A DNA stretch of 64,000 nt from Prinia subflava (lineage: Eukaryota > Chordata > Aves > Passeriformes > Cisticolidae): assembly GCF_021018805.1 (NCBI RefSeq), contig NC_086283.1:63070182-63134181 (forward strand). Direction: 5' to 3'. Below the pieces are notes generated by a model. It searched no databases. It was not told the origin of the DNA and saw only the letters and a list, made by a program, of their open reading frames with translations. A program made the position numbers and the translations under genes. Below, one piece after another: positions 31,960-43,324 of the stretch (position 1 is the first letter of the stretch; every line of letters begins with the position of its first letter).

Positions 31960-34900
31960 ACTGAATTTGATATCTCTAAGGTTTATGAGTGAGTGTGCAC
32001 TTCTGAACACAGCAAGTGGAATACTCAGCCACATTGTTTTACAGCCTGGATATTCTTATTTAGTGAGACATCTCAAAACTAGAAATAAGTGCTAAGTCAT
32101 CTGAGCTGAGCTCTCGGAACATTTTCCTCTGACCTTACTGTACTGCTAAAGAGATGAGAATAGAGAAAATAAATGCTTTCAAAAGTGAGAATCAATGCAA
32201 TGCACAATTCCAACTGGTTTTTAATTGTCTTCAAGTGCCCAAGAGACATTGCCACAAATTGCTATTTTTAGTAATTAAAGAAATCAACAACATATCATTT
32301 TCACAAATAGCACCTAATTATAAGTTTTATTTCTATTCTCATTTCTTCATGTGCTGCTTAAGGTTTTTACTTGAGACTAAACAAAAGTATTTGCCTATTT
32401 GTATAGAAAAAGACATCACAGATGAATCTTTTGTACCCAGAAGAGTTAATTAACTGACCGTTTTCCATCAATATACAATAATCTTCACATGATAACTTTA
32501 ATGGGTATAATGCATGCAGGGTAATTCAAAACAAATTTTTCTCTGCTTCAGACAGCGACTTCCCTCATCTGGATTAGTACTAGTGTTTATTTGCAGTTTA
32601 AATTGAGTTTAACTGAAAGTTTTATAGTCTGAAAATTCCTAACATCTTTTTTTTAAATTATCTTGTGCATATTTGACATTGATAGTCGTCTTGTGGTTTG
32701 GGGTACTAGCTCTTTCATACAGGAAACTCATGATGAAGTTACAACTGTAATAGTTCATCACTATTGCAGTGAAAGAACTTCTTTTTTTCTTTCTTTTTCT
32801 TCTGCTGCAGACTCATTGTTGCAGACCTGGGATATTCCTCAAATTTTGAGTTAAATTAGATTGGAACCATTAAAATACTGAGAATGCATTCCAAGTGGTA
32901 TGTGTGTATGATATGATGATGTCATTTTATGACTATGAGAGAGAGAGAGGAACCAATGCAATGAAATAAAACTGTAAAAGTACTTACTAAAATTCTTTCA
33001 TTTCCTCTGGCAGCCAATACAGCATTAAAATGGTAAGAAGGGAAAGATTCTCTCAAATATTCTTTTCTAGGTAATACTACTGAAGACTTGAAGTATGCAT
33101 ATGTGTTGGTGGTAGGTTATAGACATATCCAGATGGATATGTCTACAGGAAATGTGGTATCTTTTCAGCACTAATGACACGCATGTGGAGATGATGTACA
33201 GTATCTTATAAATCTGCTTATAATTCTGAAAGTGTTGAACATTTTTGTTTATAACTCTATTGTTTTTAGAATAACCTACAGGTGATGACACCTTGCTGAA
33301 ATCCCACTTAGAGTAGAAGTTTTCAAGTGTCTAATAATATAGATGATTATATTCTCTCCACTTGGATTAATTTAAGATAAAAATAAGTCATGTCAGCTCA
33401 TTCATCCCATCTCAACCACACAGTAAAAGTAATTATTTCTGAAGACATGACCGACTTGATTTTCTCTGTAGGACCAGTTTGCTTCATGACCCTTTTCATA
33501 TGAGTCAGCTGTCAGTAGGCCATGGTTGCATTGCTGTTACCACAGGAAGCTTCATTCCCCACTAAAAAGAGATAATCTAAATATATTCCTGATCTTATTT
33601 AAAAGTGTGGTAAAATCATACTATCTCCATGCTAGAGCTGCTCTGCAAGGGAGTTTTAGCACTTTTAAGGTGTGTCCTTTGCTGTTGGTTTTTGTGTGCC
33701 CGTTATGTCTCTAAGTTAAATCTATTCCAGTGGGAATATGTGCATTGTTGTTTTAGTGCTATTGCTGTGTCTGGTATGTGGTGCTAATAACTTGTCTTCT
33801 AAAGCTACAACAGTGGCCCAGTCTCTGGCAGTGTTTTCTATTCCTACACTTAGTGCTTATCATATAGGAATAAAGACCTGTTAAGCAATTTTATTACTCT
33901 TTAATTTTGTATAAACAATATTATATTGAATTAACACTTCGAAGTGTGTGGGAGATATTCAAATCTTCCACGTACACATACACACATCTACTGTAAGGAT
34001 TGGTTGTATGGTTTTGTTCAAATTATATAATTTTTTTCAATCCCTCTATATTTTCTGTTCTCTCATGCCTTACAAACTTATTTAATGTCTGTCCACTTCT
34101 TCACTACAGTTCACTTCTGCTCTCTATATCTGTCACACCTTGGATGTCTAAAACTAAGCTTGGAAAAATCTATTCAATGAGGAGTTGAATTTCTTTCCCT
34201 TTTTTTCCTCTTAAGTCTGTATAGATTAGCCCTTGATTTTGATGAGGTTGTGGGTTTGGCCTCATGTCTTCTTTTCTGTGAGAAGTTACACTGAGTTTTT
34301 TCTCACTTTCTACTTCCTTCCTCTACCCAAATAACATTTAATCTGTAGATCAACATCAAAGTTAACAGAGCGGTAGATGGCTCAAAAATAATGGAGTTTT
34401 TAAGTATTTATGAAAACAGGTGTTTGTGAATTTCTGAAAAGCCATGTAAATAATAGCAGCTAGGGGTGGAAAGCTGGAAAAAGCTGCAGTAGGGACCCAT
34501 GTCTTGTTCAACCCTGTGTCCTTTTGAATGTTTCAAGTTGAGATAAAAAAAAAAAATTAAGAACAGACTTCTGTTGCCTTAACCAAGTTTTTACAAAATG
34601 CACAATGCTTTTTATGGAAAAGGACATGATTGATCCATGGTTTCAATAGAGGGCTGTAGTTAACTTTGAAGATGCCAAGCTTTGCCTAGTACCTAGTTCA
34701 GGGTTATTCTCCAGTTGGATAAATATAAACTGCAGTGTCAATGTTTGCTTTCATGCTAGGGCCTTTTTCTAGATCTCATGGTGTTGTGTCACTGAAGGCC
34801 TAGGCCTAGTACTTTCTTTTGCTTTCTATGAAATGTACTGCTAGAGGAAAAGGGCAAGAAAAATATTTTTTGCAGTGACTTATCTTTCTGAGAATTGTTT

Positions 34901-35041
34901 TAGGTTATTTGGAATTTTCCTTCAAGGTCAGCAGCCATTTGAGTTATTGTAGAAGGATTAGGAAGATTGCATTAATACAATTGAAATAGAAAGTGATGCC
35001 AAGACATGGCTTTCCCCCAGTGCATTGACTCAGTTCTAATT
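31960..35041. other. non-coding AT-rich DNA
   Basis: No gene or clear element. A (GA)n run lies at 32937-32950. Confidence 0.6.
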
Positions 35042-35332
35042 GAGTCTGGGTTGTGTGGGAGAGTGGATTGTAAAAGAATAGAGATTGTGCTGCAGGCAAT
35101 CTCACCCTTGATGAGTTGCAGCTGTGTAAGATGGATGACCAGCACTGAAGGAAAAAGAAGCACGGAATGCTGAGGTGCACTGAGCAATCACAAAAGAGTA
35201 AACGGGCACACAGGTGTTTTGCATGTGAGAGGCAGGGTATAAAAGACTGAACTGGGGAATAATAAAGTGGTGATGCTTGAAACCATTCATGGTGTCTGTC
35301 ATGTGTCCTCCATTAGGATTGTACTCAGAGTC
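35042..35332 (+). mobile_element. 281-bp solo LTR with target duplication GAGTC
   Basis: The LTR 35047-35327 begins TGGGTTGTGTGG and ends GTACTCA. GAGTC lies at 35042-35046 and again at 35328-35332. It has a TATA box TATAAAAG (35238-35245) and AATAAA (35261-35266), 23 bp apart. The combination of boundaries, duplication, TATA and poly(A) signal makes a short solo LTR the best reading, though a 5-bp duplication alone would be weak evidence. Confidence 0.65.
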
Positions 35333-35342
35333 AGGCACCGCA

Positions 35343-35665
35343 AGAGTCACACTGCATGCCTGAGAGCATTTTACAAATGCTTCTTGAACTCTGTGAGGCT
35401 TGGTGCTGTGACCACTTCCCTGGAGAGCCTCTTCCAGTGCCTAATCACACACAAGAGCAAAAGCTTTTCCATATATCCAGGCTAAATCTCCCTCAACTCA
35501 GCTTGATGCTGTTTTCTTCAAGTCCTGCCATTGGTCACCACAGAGAAGAGGTCAGTGCTTGCCCCTTGGCTTCGCCTCATGAGGAAGTTGTAACTGCAAT
35601 CAGGTCTTCCTTCAGTCTCCTCCAGGCTGAACAGACCTCAGCTACTCCTGATAAGTCTGAGGAGT
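35343..35665 (-). mobile_element. CR1 LINE 3' part, antisense
   Basis: The + strand shows CR1 complement landmarks: 'catgcctgagagcattttacaaatgcttcttgaactctgtgaggcttggtgctgtgaccacttccctggagagcctcttccagtgcc', 'gtcaccacagagaagaggtcagtgcttgcccc', and 'ctcctccaggctgaacagacctcagctactcctgat'. It directly follows the solo LTR. Confidence 0.92.
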
Positions 35666-37769
35666 AGTCTGGTTCATTCAGTTACAGTGTCATTAATTGT
35701 TATGATTCATGGGCTCTGGGAAGACAGTATTTATTAAGAGAGCACATGTGTAAGGATTAGAAAGTCCATACAAATTAATTCAGAAACTATATATTGATGT
35801 TTAAGAGACTTACAAATCACTTTCTTATGGACTCAGCACTAGTGATTGAACCGTGGTTATTACATGATTTATGGATATGAAAGATAAATCCATTCAAATT
35901 AGGTGAATTGCCAAATGAATCTGTATATTTGAAGAAATATAATCTGCTTGTAGTAACAATGCCAATTTAGATCACTTTAATACCTGTTTTAGAAAAAAAA
36001 AAAAAAGATATTATTTTACTTTATCCTCTAAAAATCTCCAAGCTGGTACAAGTGCATATTTTTAAACTTACCATAAAATATCTCTAGCTTCCTATTGTGA
36101 TAAGGTAGACATAGCATGGATCATTATAAAATAGCATTGGATAAAATAATTTCCAAAGTGTGTTATTCTAGTGGGTTTACTTAGCAGGGTAGGGGTGTTT
36201 GGATTGTAATCAAGACCATCACATGTTGGTAAAGTTAACACAAGGGTGAAGAGGTGTCATGAGGCCTGAGCGCTGCTTAAATCCCTCTTAACTCATTGCT
36301 CCAAGAAGCTGAAGAGACTTGAATGGTTAAGAATCCTTTTGCTTCTTCTTGCCTGGAGATAAGTTTGACTTTATGTGAAAAATGGAAGAATTTTCCTACC
36401 GTTATGAAACTTTAATAAATACACCTCAATAGTAATGAAAACCCAATAAGACCTGTATAAAAAAAATTCAAGCAGAAGCAAACATGATGCCAGTGACTTG
36501 TTTCATCAATGACTATTTCCCACAGAATTATTTTTACTTTGTAAAGTAAAATAAAGAATTATTATGAAATTGATCCTTGACTTTTTCATTAAATTTATAC
36601 TCTAAATACTTTCACTCAGTATCTCAGTCTTACAGACAACAGTGTTGTGCTGCTAAAAGTGACAACTATCATATACAACTTTTTTTTTCCTGAAGTGTAA
36701 AATAAAATTAGGTAACTTCTTCTTCCATGTCCCTTCTTGGTGCTCTCTCTCCTGGTGGCAACCACTCTTTAGGATTTTATCTTCTGGTGAATGCAGTATG
36801 CGTTTCTTGTACAGCCCTCCTGTGTGATATCCCATCCATAGTGACCTATCTGGGGACATCCTTCCCAAGGAAAGTCTGCCCCATTTAAACAAACTGCAGG
36901 ATGGAAATTTGCAGGAAGTTGTTTCACAAAAAATAACTTTGTGATTTGATCTTACAGAACCTAATTCTGTAAGGAAATTTCTGTCATTTCTGTTAGGAAA
37001 TGAGTTGTGTATGTTAATTTCTCTCAGGGATTTGCATAGTGCAGTATTTGAATTTTTGTATTAAATGTGCTTGCTGTAGAACAAGGTATGAGTAAAATAC
37101 GACTGGGAACTATGGGAATTTTTTGTTACTGACACATGTGCTATGTTGAGATAGACATATTATTAAGAATGAGAACTTGACTCCCTCTTGTCCGTGCAGG
37201 GAGGATATTGCAGTATAAGACGGTTCTTTGCAATTTAGACTTCATGGGCTTGCTCAGGGTCATTGTATAACAACAAGACACTTTTCAGCAATTTGCACTG
37301 TCTTAGAGTTTTTGATTGAATCTAATGTATTGTATGCTACCTGCAGGATTCATGAATATTTCTCGTTGAGAGATAAGGAGTTTTCAGGAAAAAATATCTC
37401 TTTCTTTCCATAAATTAGGTTTCCTCTCATAAGTCTTCTAGTTTTTAATGTGAAAAAACACCTGTCAGCTGCTTAGAAAGCTTTTGAAATCTGTTTAAAT
37501 GTCTTTATATTTTCAAACTGTGCTGCCTAGCATGTTAGAACTTGTCAGAGAAAGAAATTGTACTACTCAAATAGAGTGGGGGAAGAACTGAAAGGATGCA
37601 GACATACAGTGTTGACGGAAACATCCAGGAGCTTATAGCAGAGGAGCACTGAAGTGGGTGAGCAGGCTGAGCCTCAGTGAGTTCGCCAGTGTTTCACAGC
37701 ACGTCTCTATCTTCTCTGTCTTCTTTAGATAACTACTGCCCTTTAGCAATGAGCACAGCACTGCTGGAA
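35666..37769. other. non-coding AT-rich DNA
   Basis: Nothing is recognised. An A run lies near 35993-36005. Confidence 0.6.
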
Positions 37770-38220
37770 AAGTTGGGTAGAAATGCCAGCAAAACCTGGA
37801 GAAGAGATTGTAAATACAATCTCAGAGAACACCTAAGCAAACTTGACATCCATAAGTCCCTGGCCCCCTGACAGGATGTATCTATGAGTGCTGAGAGATC
37901 TGGCAGACACCATATTAAGCCATTTATGATCATCTTCTAAAGGTCATGGTGACCAGGAAAGGTGCCTCAGGAGAGAAAGAAAATGTCACACGTGTCTTCA
38001 AAAAGGGCAAGAAGGAGGACCCAGGGAAGTTCAGCTCACTCCCTGAAAGGAGAGGGTGCACCACATTCTGGAGGCCATCTCTACCCACATGGAAGACAAG
38101 AAGGTGATCAGCATGGATTCACTGAACAGGGTAAAGGCCTGAGCAGCCTGATCTGACTCCATGGCTGAGCCTGCTCTGGGGAGGCGGTATGAGTGAAGAC
38201 CTCCTGAGGCTGACATTGAC
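37770..38220 (+). mobile_element. CR1 LINE, ORF2 reverse-transcriptase fragment
   Basis: The recognisable part starts at 'agcaaacttgacatccataagtccctggcccc' and 'gtgctgagagatctggcagac'. It continues through 'caaaaagggcaagaaggaggacccagggaagttcagctcactccctgaaagg', 'catggaagacaagaaggtgatcagcatggattca', and ends near 'gaagacctcctgagg'. These are the CR1 segment leading into the reverse-transcriptase core and a jump to the 3' end. Frames are broken. Confidence 0.85.
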
Positions 38221-38897
38221 CTGAATTTTCCTGGCATGCCAAATGGGCTGGCAGGTCACTCTTATGATCATGATTTCAAAACAGTTAGTGATTCTATTGT
38301 GATTTTACCTACCGCAGGATTTGCTTGATTCTATATGTTTGAGAAAGGCAAATGAAAGGCCAGTGAAAGTTAGAGTTAAGCAATAATATAAGAGAGGTAA
38401 GGGGGAGGGGAAACAGCATGGTGATAAAAGAGTTGTATTTTCATTTAATAGGGCAGTTGTTGCTTATCTTTTTCGATCCCTTTCCCCAAGAATTTGTGAA
38501 GTGAGATAAGAATACTGAGACAAAATGATGGTAATTGGATATAGTAATTACTTATAAAGAGGAAGGATTCTGGCACAAGGAAAATTGCAATAACAATTCT
38601 CCACAGGCAGAAAATAATTTAAGTGCATAATTAATAGATTTGTTAGAAAAGTACTTAGATTGTGAAATATTGTGAATAGACCTCTTTCCAGATGGATTAA
38701 TATTAATGGGTTCTCCAGCACAATATGAAACCTTACTGCTCTGTGTAGAGAATTAGTTGCATTAAGATGTGTGTGAGTTTTTGTTTCTTTACACTGTTCC
38801 TTCTCTTGCTCCTGTGGCTTCAGGGAAGAGGATGGGGAGAAGGAAGACTGTAGTAATTTCACGTTCACCAATTCTGACTTTTCTTGGTCAACACACC
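38221..38897. other. non-coding AT-rich DNA
   Basis: No gene or element is recognised. Confidence 0.6.
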
Positions 38898-39769
38898 AAA
38901 TTTGTGATGGTTTTTGTGTTTGCTCTCTTTTCTTTCTGTGAGATAGACTTTGGGAGGAAAAGGGTAAAACAGGCCCAACTTAAAGGTTACAGAGATATTT
39001 TTATTAACACACACAAGGAAGAAAGAAAAAAAATGAAATAAAAAAAAGTTTGGACACTTCAAAATTCTTCTCCCTTCCCCACAAATTGTTTACTTTCCCA
39101 CAACCAACAGAGAGCGAGAGAACTATGATTTTCAGTCAGTGTCACCATTTAAACATAATCTTTCATCATTTTGGGAGAGGAATCTCTCTTGATGTCCCAC
39201 GGAATTTCCCCACTGACAACTTAAAACCGTTCTCATATGGGTTTTAACTGCCACAAAAAACAGCTGCCTGGTAAAAAAAGCTGCTTCTGTGACCTCTCCC
39301 ATTAGCACTTTCCCAGGCTGCTTATAGTCATGGGTCTAGACTTTTGCATATTAGGGTGTCACCTTTTAAAGCTGCACAACTCAAAGGAACAAAGGATTCT
39401 TCTTCTCAGGAAATAGAGGTATCTTCTCACTTCTTCAATAGCACTAAAGGACTTATCTCTATCTCTGTTCAAGCATCTCATAAGACCAGTATCACTTATT
39501 CCATCACACACACCTTTGTTCAAAATCCACACACAAAATTGAACAACATCTCCCTAAATGCATGTCTTCCCATGATTTAAAGGGATATGTTAGTCCAGTT
39601 TCCATGGTTTACATCCAGAGAAGTCCAGTCAGAAATGTCTACTTCCTCAATCCCTTCTTCCAACAATCTTTATCAGTTCTTTCTCTCATGCTGTCTCTCT
39701 AGGTGTTCCTTCCTCTCTCTCAGGGAAAGGGTTGAAGTTCTGAAAGCTTCAGGTTGCCAAGAAATGGTT

Positions 39770-40089
39770 AAACCCCGGCCTGCTGTGGCCATGGGATCTC
39801 TGCTGGGCAGCAGCTTCTCTGGCCGCCCTTCTCAGAGCACCCGGGCTTTCCCCCTGCTCCTCCTCTCTGCCCGGGAGTCACCAGAGGAGAGGGAGGAAGC
39901 TCTGCCCACCCCCCGCTGGCAAAGCGGGGTGGGCTCGGCCCAGCTGGCCCCGTAATTGTTATCAGGGGCGCGGCTCTGCCCGCTCCCTCCCAGCTCGGCT
40001 GCCTCTGCGGGGTAGGCGACCTCCCCTGCCCTGCCGGGAGCCCACGGAGACGGAGCAGGGCTCCGGCTGCCTTCCCCGCCTGACAGGGA
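39770..40089. other. GC-rich, CpG-containing segment
   Basis: About 320 bp of strikingly GC-rich DNA within AT-rich surroundings, running directly into the 56-bp minisatellite. Possibly the promoter-like part of the surrounding element. No gene start was identified. Confidence 0.5.
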
Positions 40090-40437
40090 GCGGCAGGGCC
40101 CGGCCAGGCTGGAGCCGACTGTCCCCAAAGGGAGGGAACAAGGGAACAGCAGGGCCCGGCCAGGCTGGAGCCGACTGTCCCCAAAGGGAGGGAACAAGGG
40201 AACAGCAGGGCCCGGCCAGGCTGGAGCCGACTGTCCCCAAAGGGAGGGAACAAGGGAACAGCAGGGCCCGGCCAGGCTGGAGCCGACTGTCCCCAAAGGG
40301 AGGGAACAAGGGAACAGCAGGGCCCGGCCAGGCTGGAGCCGACTGTCCCCAAGGGGAGGGAACAAGGGAACAGCAGGGCCCGGCCAGGCTGGAGCCGACT
40401 GTCCCCAAGGGGAGGGAGCGGCAGGGCCCGGCCAGGC
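40090..40437. repeat. GC-rich 56-bp minisatellite, six units
   Basis: Units recur at exactly 56 bp, anchored on CAGGGCCCGGCC at 40094, 40150, 40206, 40262, 40318 and 40374. A last partial one follows at 40422 after a shortened 48-bp step. Units are nearly identical, varying AAAGGG to AAGGGG in the last two. The near-identity implies recent expansion or homogenisation. The long - strand frames across it (39768-40408) are artefacts of an array whose unit length is not a multiple of 3. Confidence 0.96.
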
Positions 40438-40760
40438 CTGGTGTGTTCTAACAGAATGGCCCCACTCGATGTTACCTGTTGAAGTGGCCGAGAGGAAAGG
40501 GCTGACTTGGACTCACTCAGAATTTTATATGGGTGTTCCTCAAAGTCGCGTCTAGTTTCCTCAATGGTCTAACAGTATGTCAATATTTAAAAATGAACTC
40601 TGATAGGTGACTGTCTCAAAACAGTTCTAAGTTCCTGACAGGGAACTGTTTCCACTTTAACTAAAAACCAAACTGTGTCAACCTATAAAAGAAAAGAATG
40701 CTCCTAATTTCACTGTGGAATGGTGTCCTTTACCTAAAAGGCATCCAAGCAGTCAAAATT

Positions 40761-42824
40761 AAATCAGTTGACAATGTGAGACTATATACTTCACAGGAAT
40801 ATAAATGGAGAGAAGGTAATATTATGTACAAAATAATTAAGTGACATACCAGTGCAGTTCAGAGAAAGTAGCATATCCAAATCAAGATACTTAAAAATGA
40901 ATTAATACTTTTCTGCTACATCTTCAGCACTGGGGCAAGGGAAGAGAAATAATTTGTCATGCCAAACAAATAGGGATGAACAGCTTATTTTCAGTTGAGT
41001 ATTAGGAGTTTCTTCATTGAAAACATGGAAAGGCATTTGGAAAATTTTTATGTTTCAAGTCAAGAGAGAAATAACTCAAATGGGCTAGTGACCACTACTC
41101 GTCATCACTGGTGGTGAAAATAGACCCTTTTTCAAACAAAACAAACATCAGAAATGCCAGTTATGCAGCTCTTTAATTTTGTATTTCAGTTCTTAGAGAG
41201 CAGGTGTGACATGACAATATTATTTGATGTATCTCTGACCAAAGAAAAGAAGCAAGGTAAAACTATTGGTGGCAGCCAAAACAGGGCGATTTTGAAAATG
41301 TCTGTCAATAAAGCAAAAGTGCTTTTTGCTGCATTTGTGCCAATAGTGCCAATTTTGAAATTTTTATCAACATGTGACCCTTCCAGTTTCCTAGAGAAGG
41401 CAAACTCATGCTAGTAAGAAGAAAGGACTGTACATGTAAGCTTGCTGATTGTTTCCAGATTCCTGAGAAGACTATAGCCTAGCTGCATAATTTTGCCTTT
41501 TACAACAGGACTCAGATTATTTTTAATATTTCGGTTTTTGCACGTGCGTGCTGAACATTATTTTCCCCTCCATGTTCTCCTAACTTTTTCTAAAGTTTAT
41601 AGAAAACTACCACAGGTGTGTTCCTAGTTGTGACTTAAATACTGTTCCATATCAAATTGCCTCATGGGTTATTCCTCTTCTCCTTCTCAAAACATCTTCC
41701 TTTTAAAGGAAGTTGTTGTCGAACAACTCAGCTCAGGATGCCAGAGATTTCCAGACAGATGAGATTTACACCTTTTCCAAGGATAAAGATTTTAGTTTCC
41801 TAACTAAAAATTGTCAAGTTTGACTATTACAGAATGTATGTTTTTGTAGAGTTCTTCCAGTATGCATTAATTGAACATGTGGGATTCACCTCTAAGGATT
41901 GCTAACCATGACAACGAGGCCAGCTGAGTCCAACAGCTGACAGAGCACAATAAAAGGAATAATTAAGAGAAGGCAACAGATTTGAAAGCCCCCAAAAGAA
42001 GCCAATTTTTTATTTCTTACCTTTGTTGAGATCATGCATTTTTTTTTAGATATTTTAATAATCATGCAATCTTGCTGCTAGTAATCTGATGAATCCATGC
42101 AATAGCTTATTCAAATTGCTGGTTTTCTTTCACTCTCCTTTTTATTTCTTCTCTAAAACTATTGAAAAAATTTGTGAATGTTAGAGGAGGAAGTGCTTGA
42201 TTCCTCTTTAGTACATATATTGTTATAATTCTTTAGTTCTATTTGGCTTGCTTTTTGTGAAATCTTGTTATGATTGTAAATAAATTCTGTTTTTGAAATG
42301 GTATCTGAGCATTTTTTGACTGCTGGCAGACTCCTCAGAGCAAACTTATAAGGAATTTAAGGATTGCTTGCATACCCAAGACTGAAAAGCTGAAGGTTAA
42401 GCATAACAAATAGTTCACATGATAGTGCATTTGTGTTTAGAGCAAAATGCTTGAATTTCTTTAATTGAGTTTGAAAAAAACATTATTCAAATGTCTCTGG
42501 GCTGCTGTTCAAGTGAAGTCTCTGTGGAGGATTATAGTTTTACAAACTGACACAGGCCTACACAGCACAAATTCAAGGAATTGTTTTTCATCATTGTGTA
42601 CTGACAGGAAGATCAGGCAACATCTTCAGACAGCTGCAAGGGCAACCCTTGTCTATGCACAAGAATTCTTGATTCTGCTGACACATATATTTGACTCTTC
42701 TCAGAATTTTATTTTTTTGTAGACAGATATTAGTTAATGTGAGACACACCATGTGCTGAAATTCAATGAAAATTCCCCGCAGCTCAGTGGTCAACAGCTC
42801 GTGTTCGATGGATATCAGTGGTAT
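40761..42824. other. non-coding AT-rich DNA
   Basis: Nothing recognised beyond short chance frames. Confidence 0.6.
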
Positions 42825-43310
42825 GTAGTGTATCTAGGGGTCCATAGTGGGACCAGTGTTATTTAATCTCTTAATTAGTAGCATAGATGAAGGCCTCGAG
42901 AGCACCCTCCCTCTGCAGATTTTCAGACAACCCCAAGCTGAATGGTGCTGTTCACACTCCTGAAGGATGGGATGGCATCTGGAGGGTGTGGCACCTGGGT
43001 CAGGACAATCCCTGATGTCAACATAGGCTGGGGGATGAACTGATTGAGAGCAGCTCTGTGAGGAGCACTTGGGGTTGCTGGTGAATGAGAGGCTGGATGT
43101 GACCCAGCAATGTGCACTCACAGCCCAGAAAGCAAATTTTATGCTGGGCTGCATCAAAAGGTGTAAAGGAGCAAAATGGGGAAAAGGACAAAACCAGGCT
43201 GGCCAGAGACAGGAGTAGGATGGTGTGCCAAACCTTGAGAAAGCAAGTGTTACTGAGGTCGCTCAATCTGCTCCATGAGATGTCAGCTACAGCAAAGCAC
43301 ACATATAATG
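42825..43310 (+). mobile_element. CR1 LINE, post-RT part of ORF2
   Basis: CR1 landmarks are 'gggaccagtgttatttaatctcttaattagtagcatagatgaaggcctcgagagcaccctccctctgcagattttcagacaaccccaagctg', then 'gagcacttggggttgctggtgaatgagaggctggatgtgacccagcaatgtgcactcacagcccagaaagc'. The order is normal. Stops and indels make it a fossil. Confidence 0.9.
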
Positions 43311-43324
43311 CTTCTATACCATGA

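Larger units (their letters stand above)
38903..40755 (-). mobile_element. possible antisense LTR-like element containing a minisatellite
   Basis: On the + strand this stretch starts TGTGATGG and ends GCAGTCA, with AAATT on both sides (38898-38902 and 40756-40760). Read on the - strand it would start TGACTGC and end ATCACA, with an AATAAAAATA poly(A)-like word near 38995-39004, about 90 bp from the end. It includes a GC-rich block (39770-40440). A 1.85-kb LTR is long and an AT-rich 5-bp match is easy to get by chance, so this is a hypothesis. Confidence 0.25.

Noticed and set aside
39768..40408. Long overlapping - strand open frames (148-194 codons)
   Set aside because: They are translations of the 56-bp minisatellite in three frames; the protein repeats follow the DNA repeat and no start or splice context exists.
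31514..40437. CRISPR-like arrays
   Set aside because: Both arrays are head-to-tail tandem repeats without unique spacers, in vertebrate DNA.
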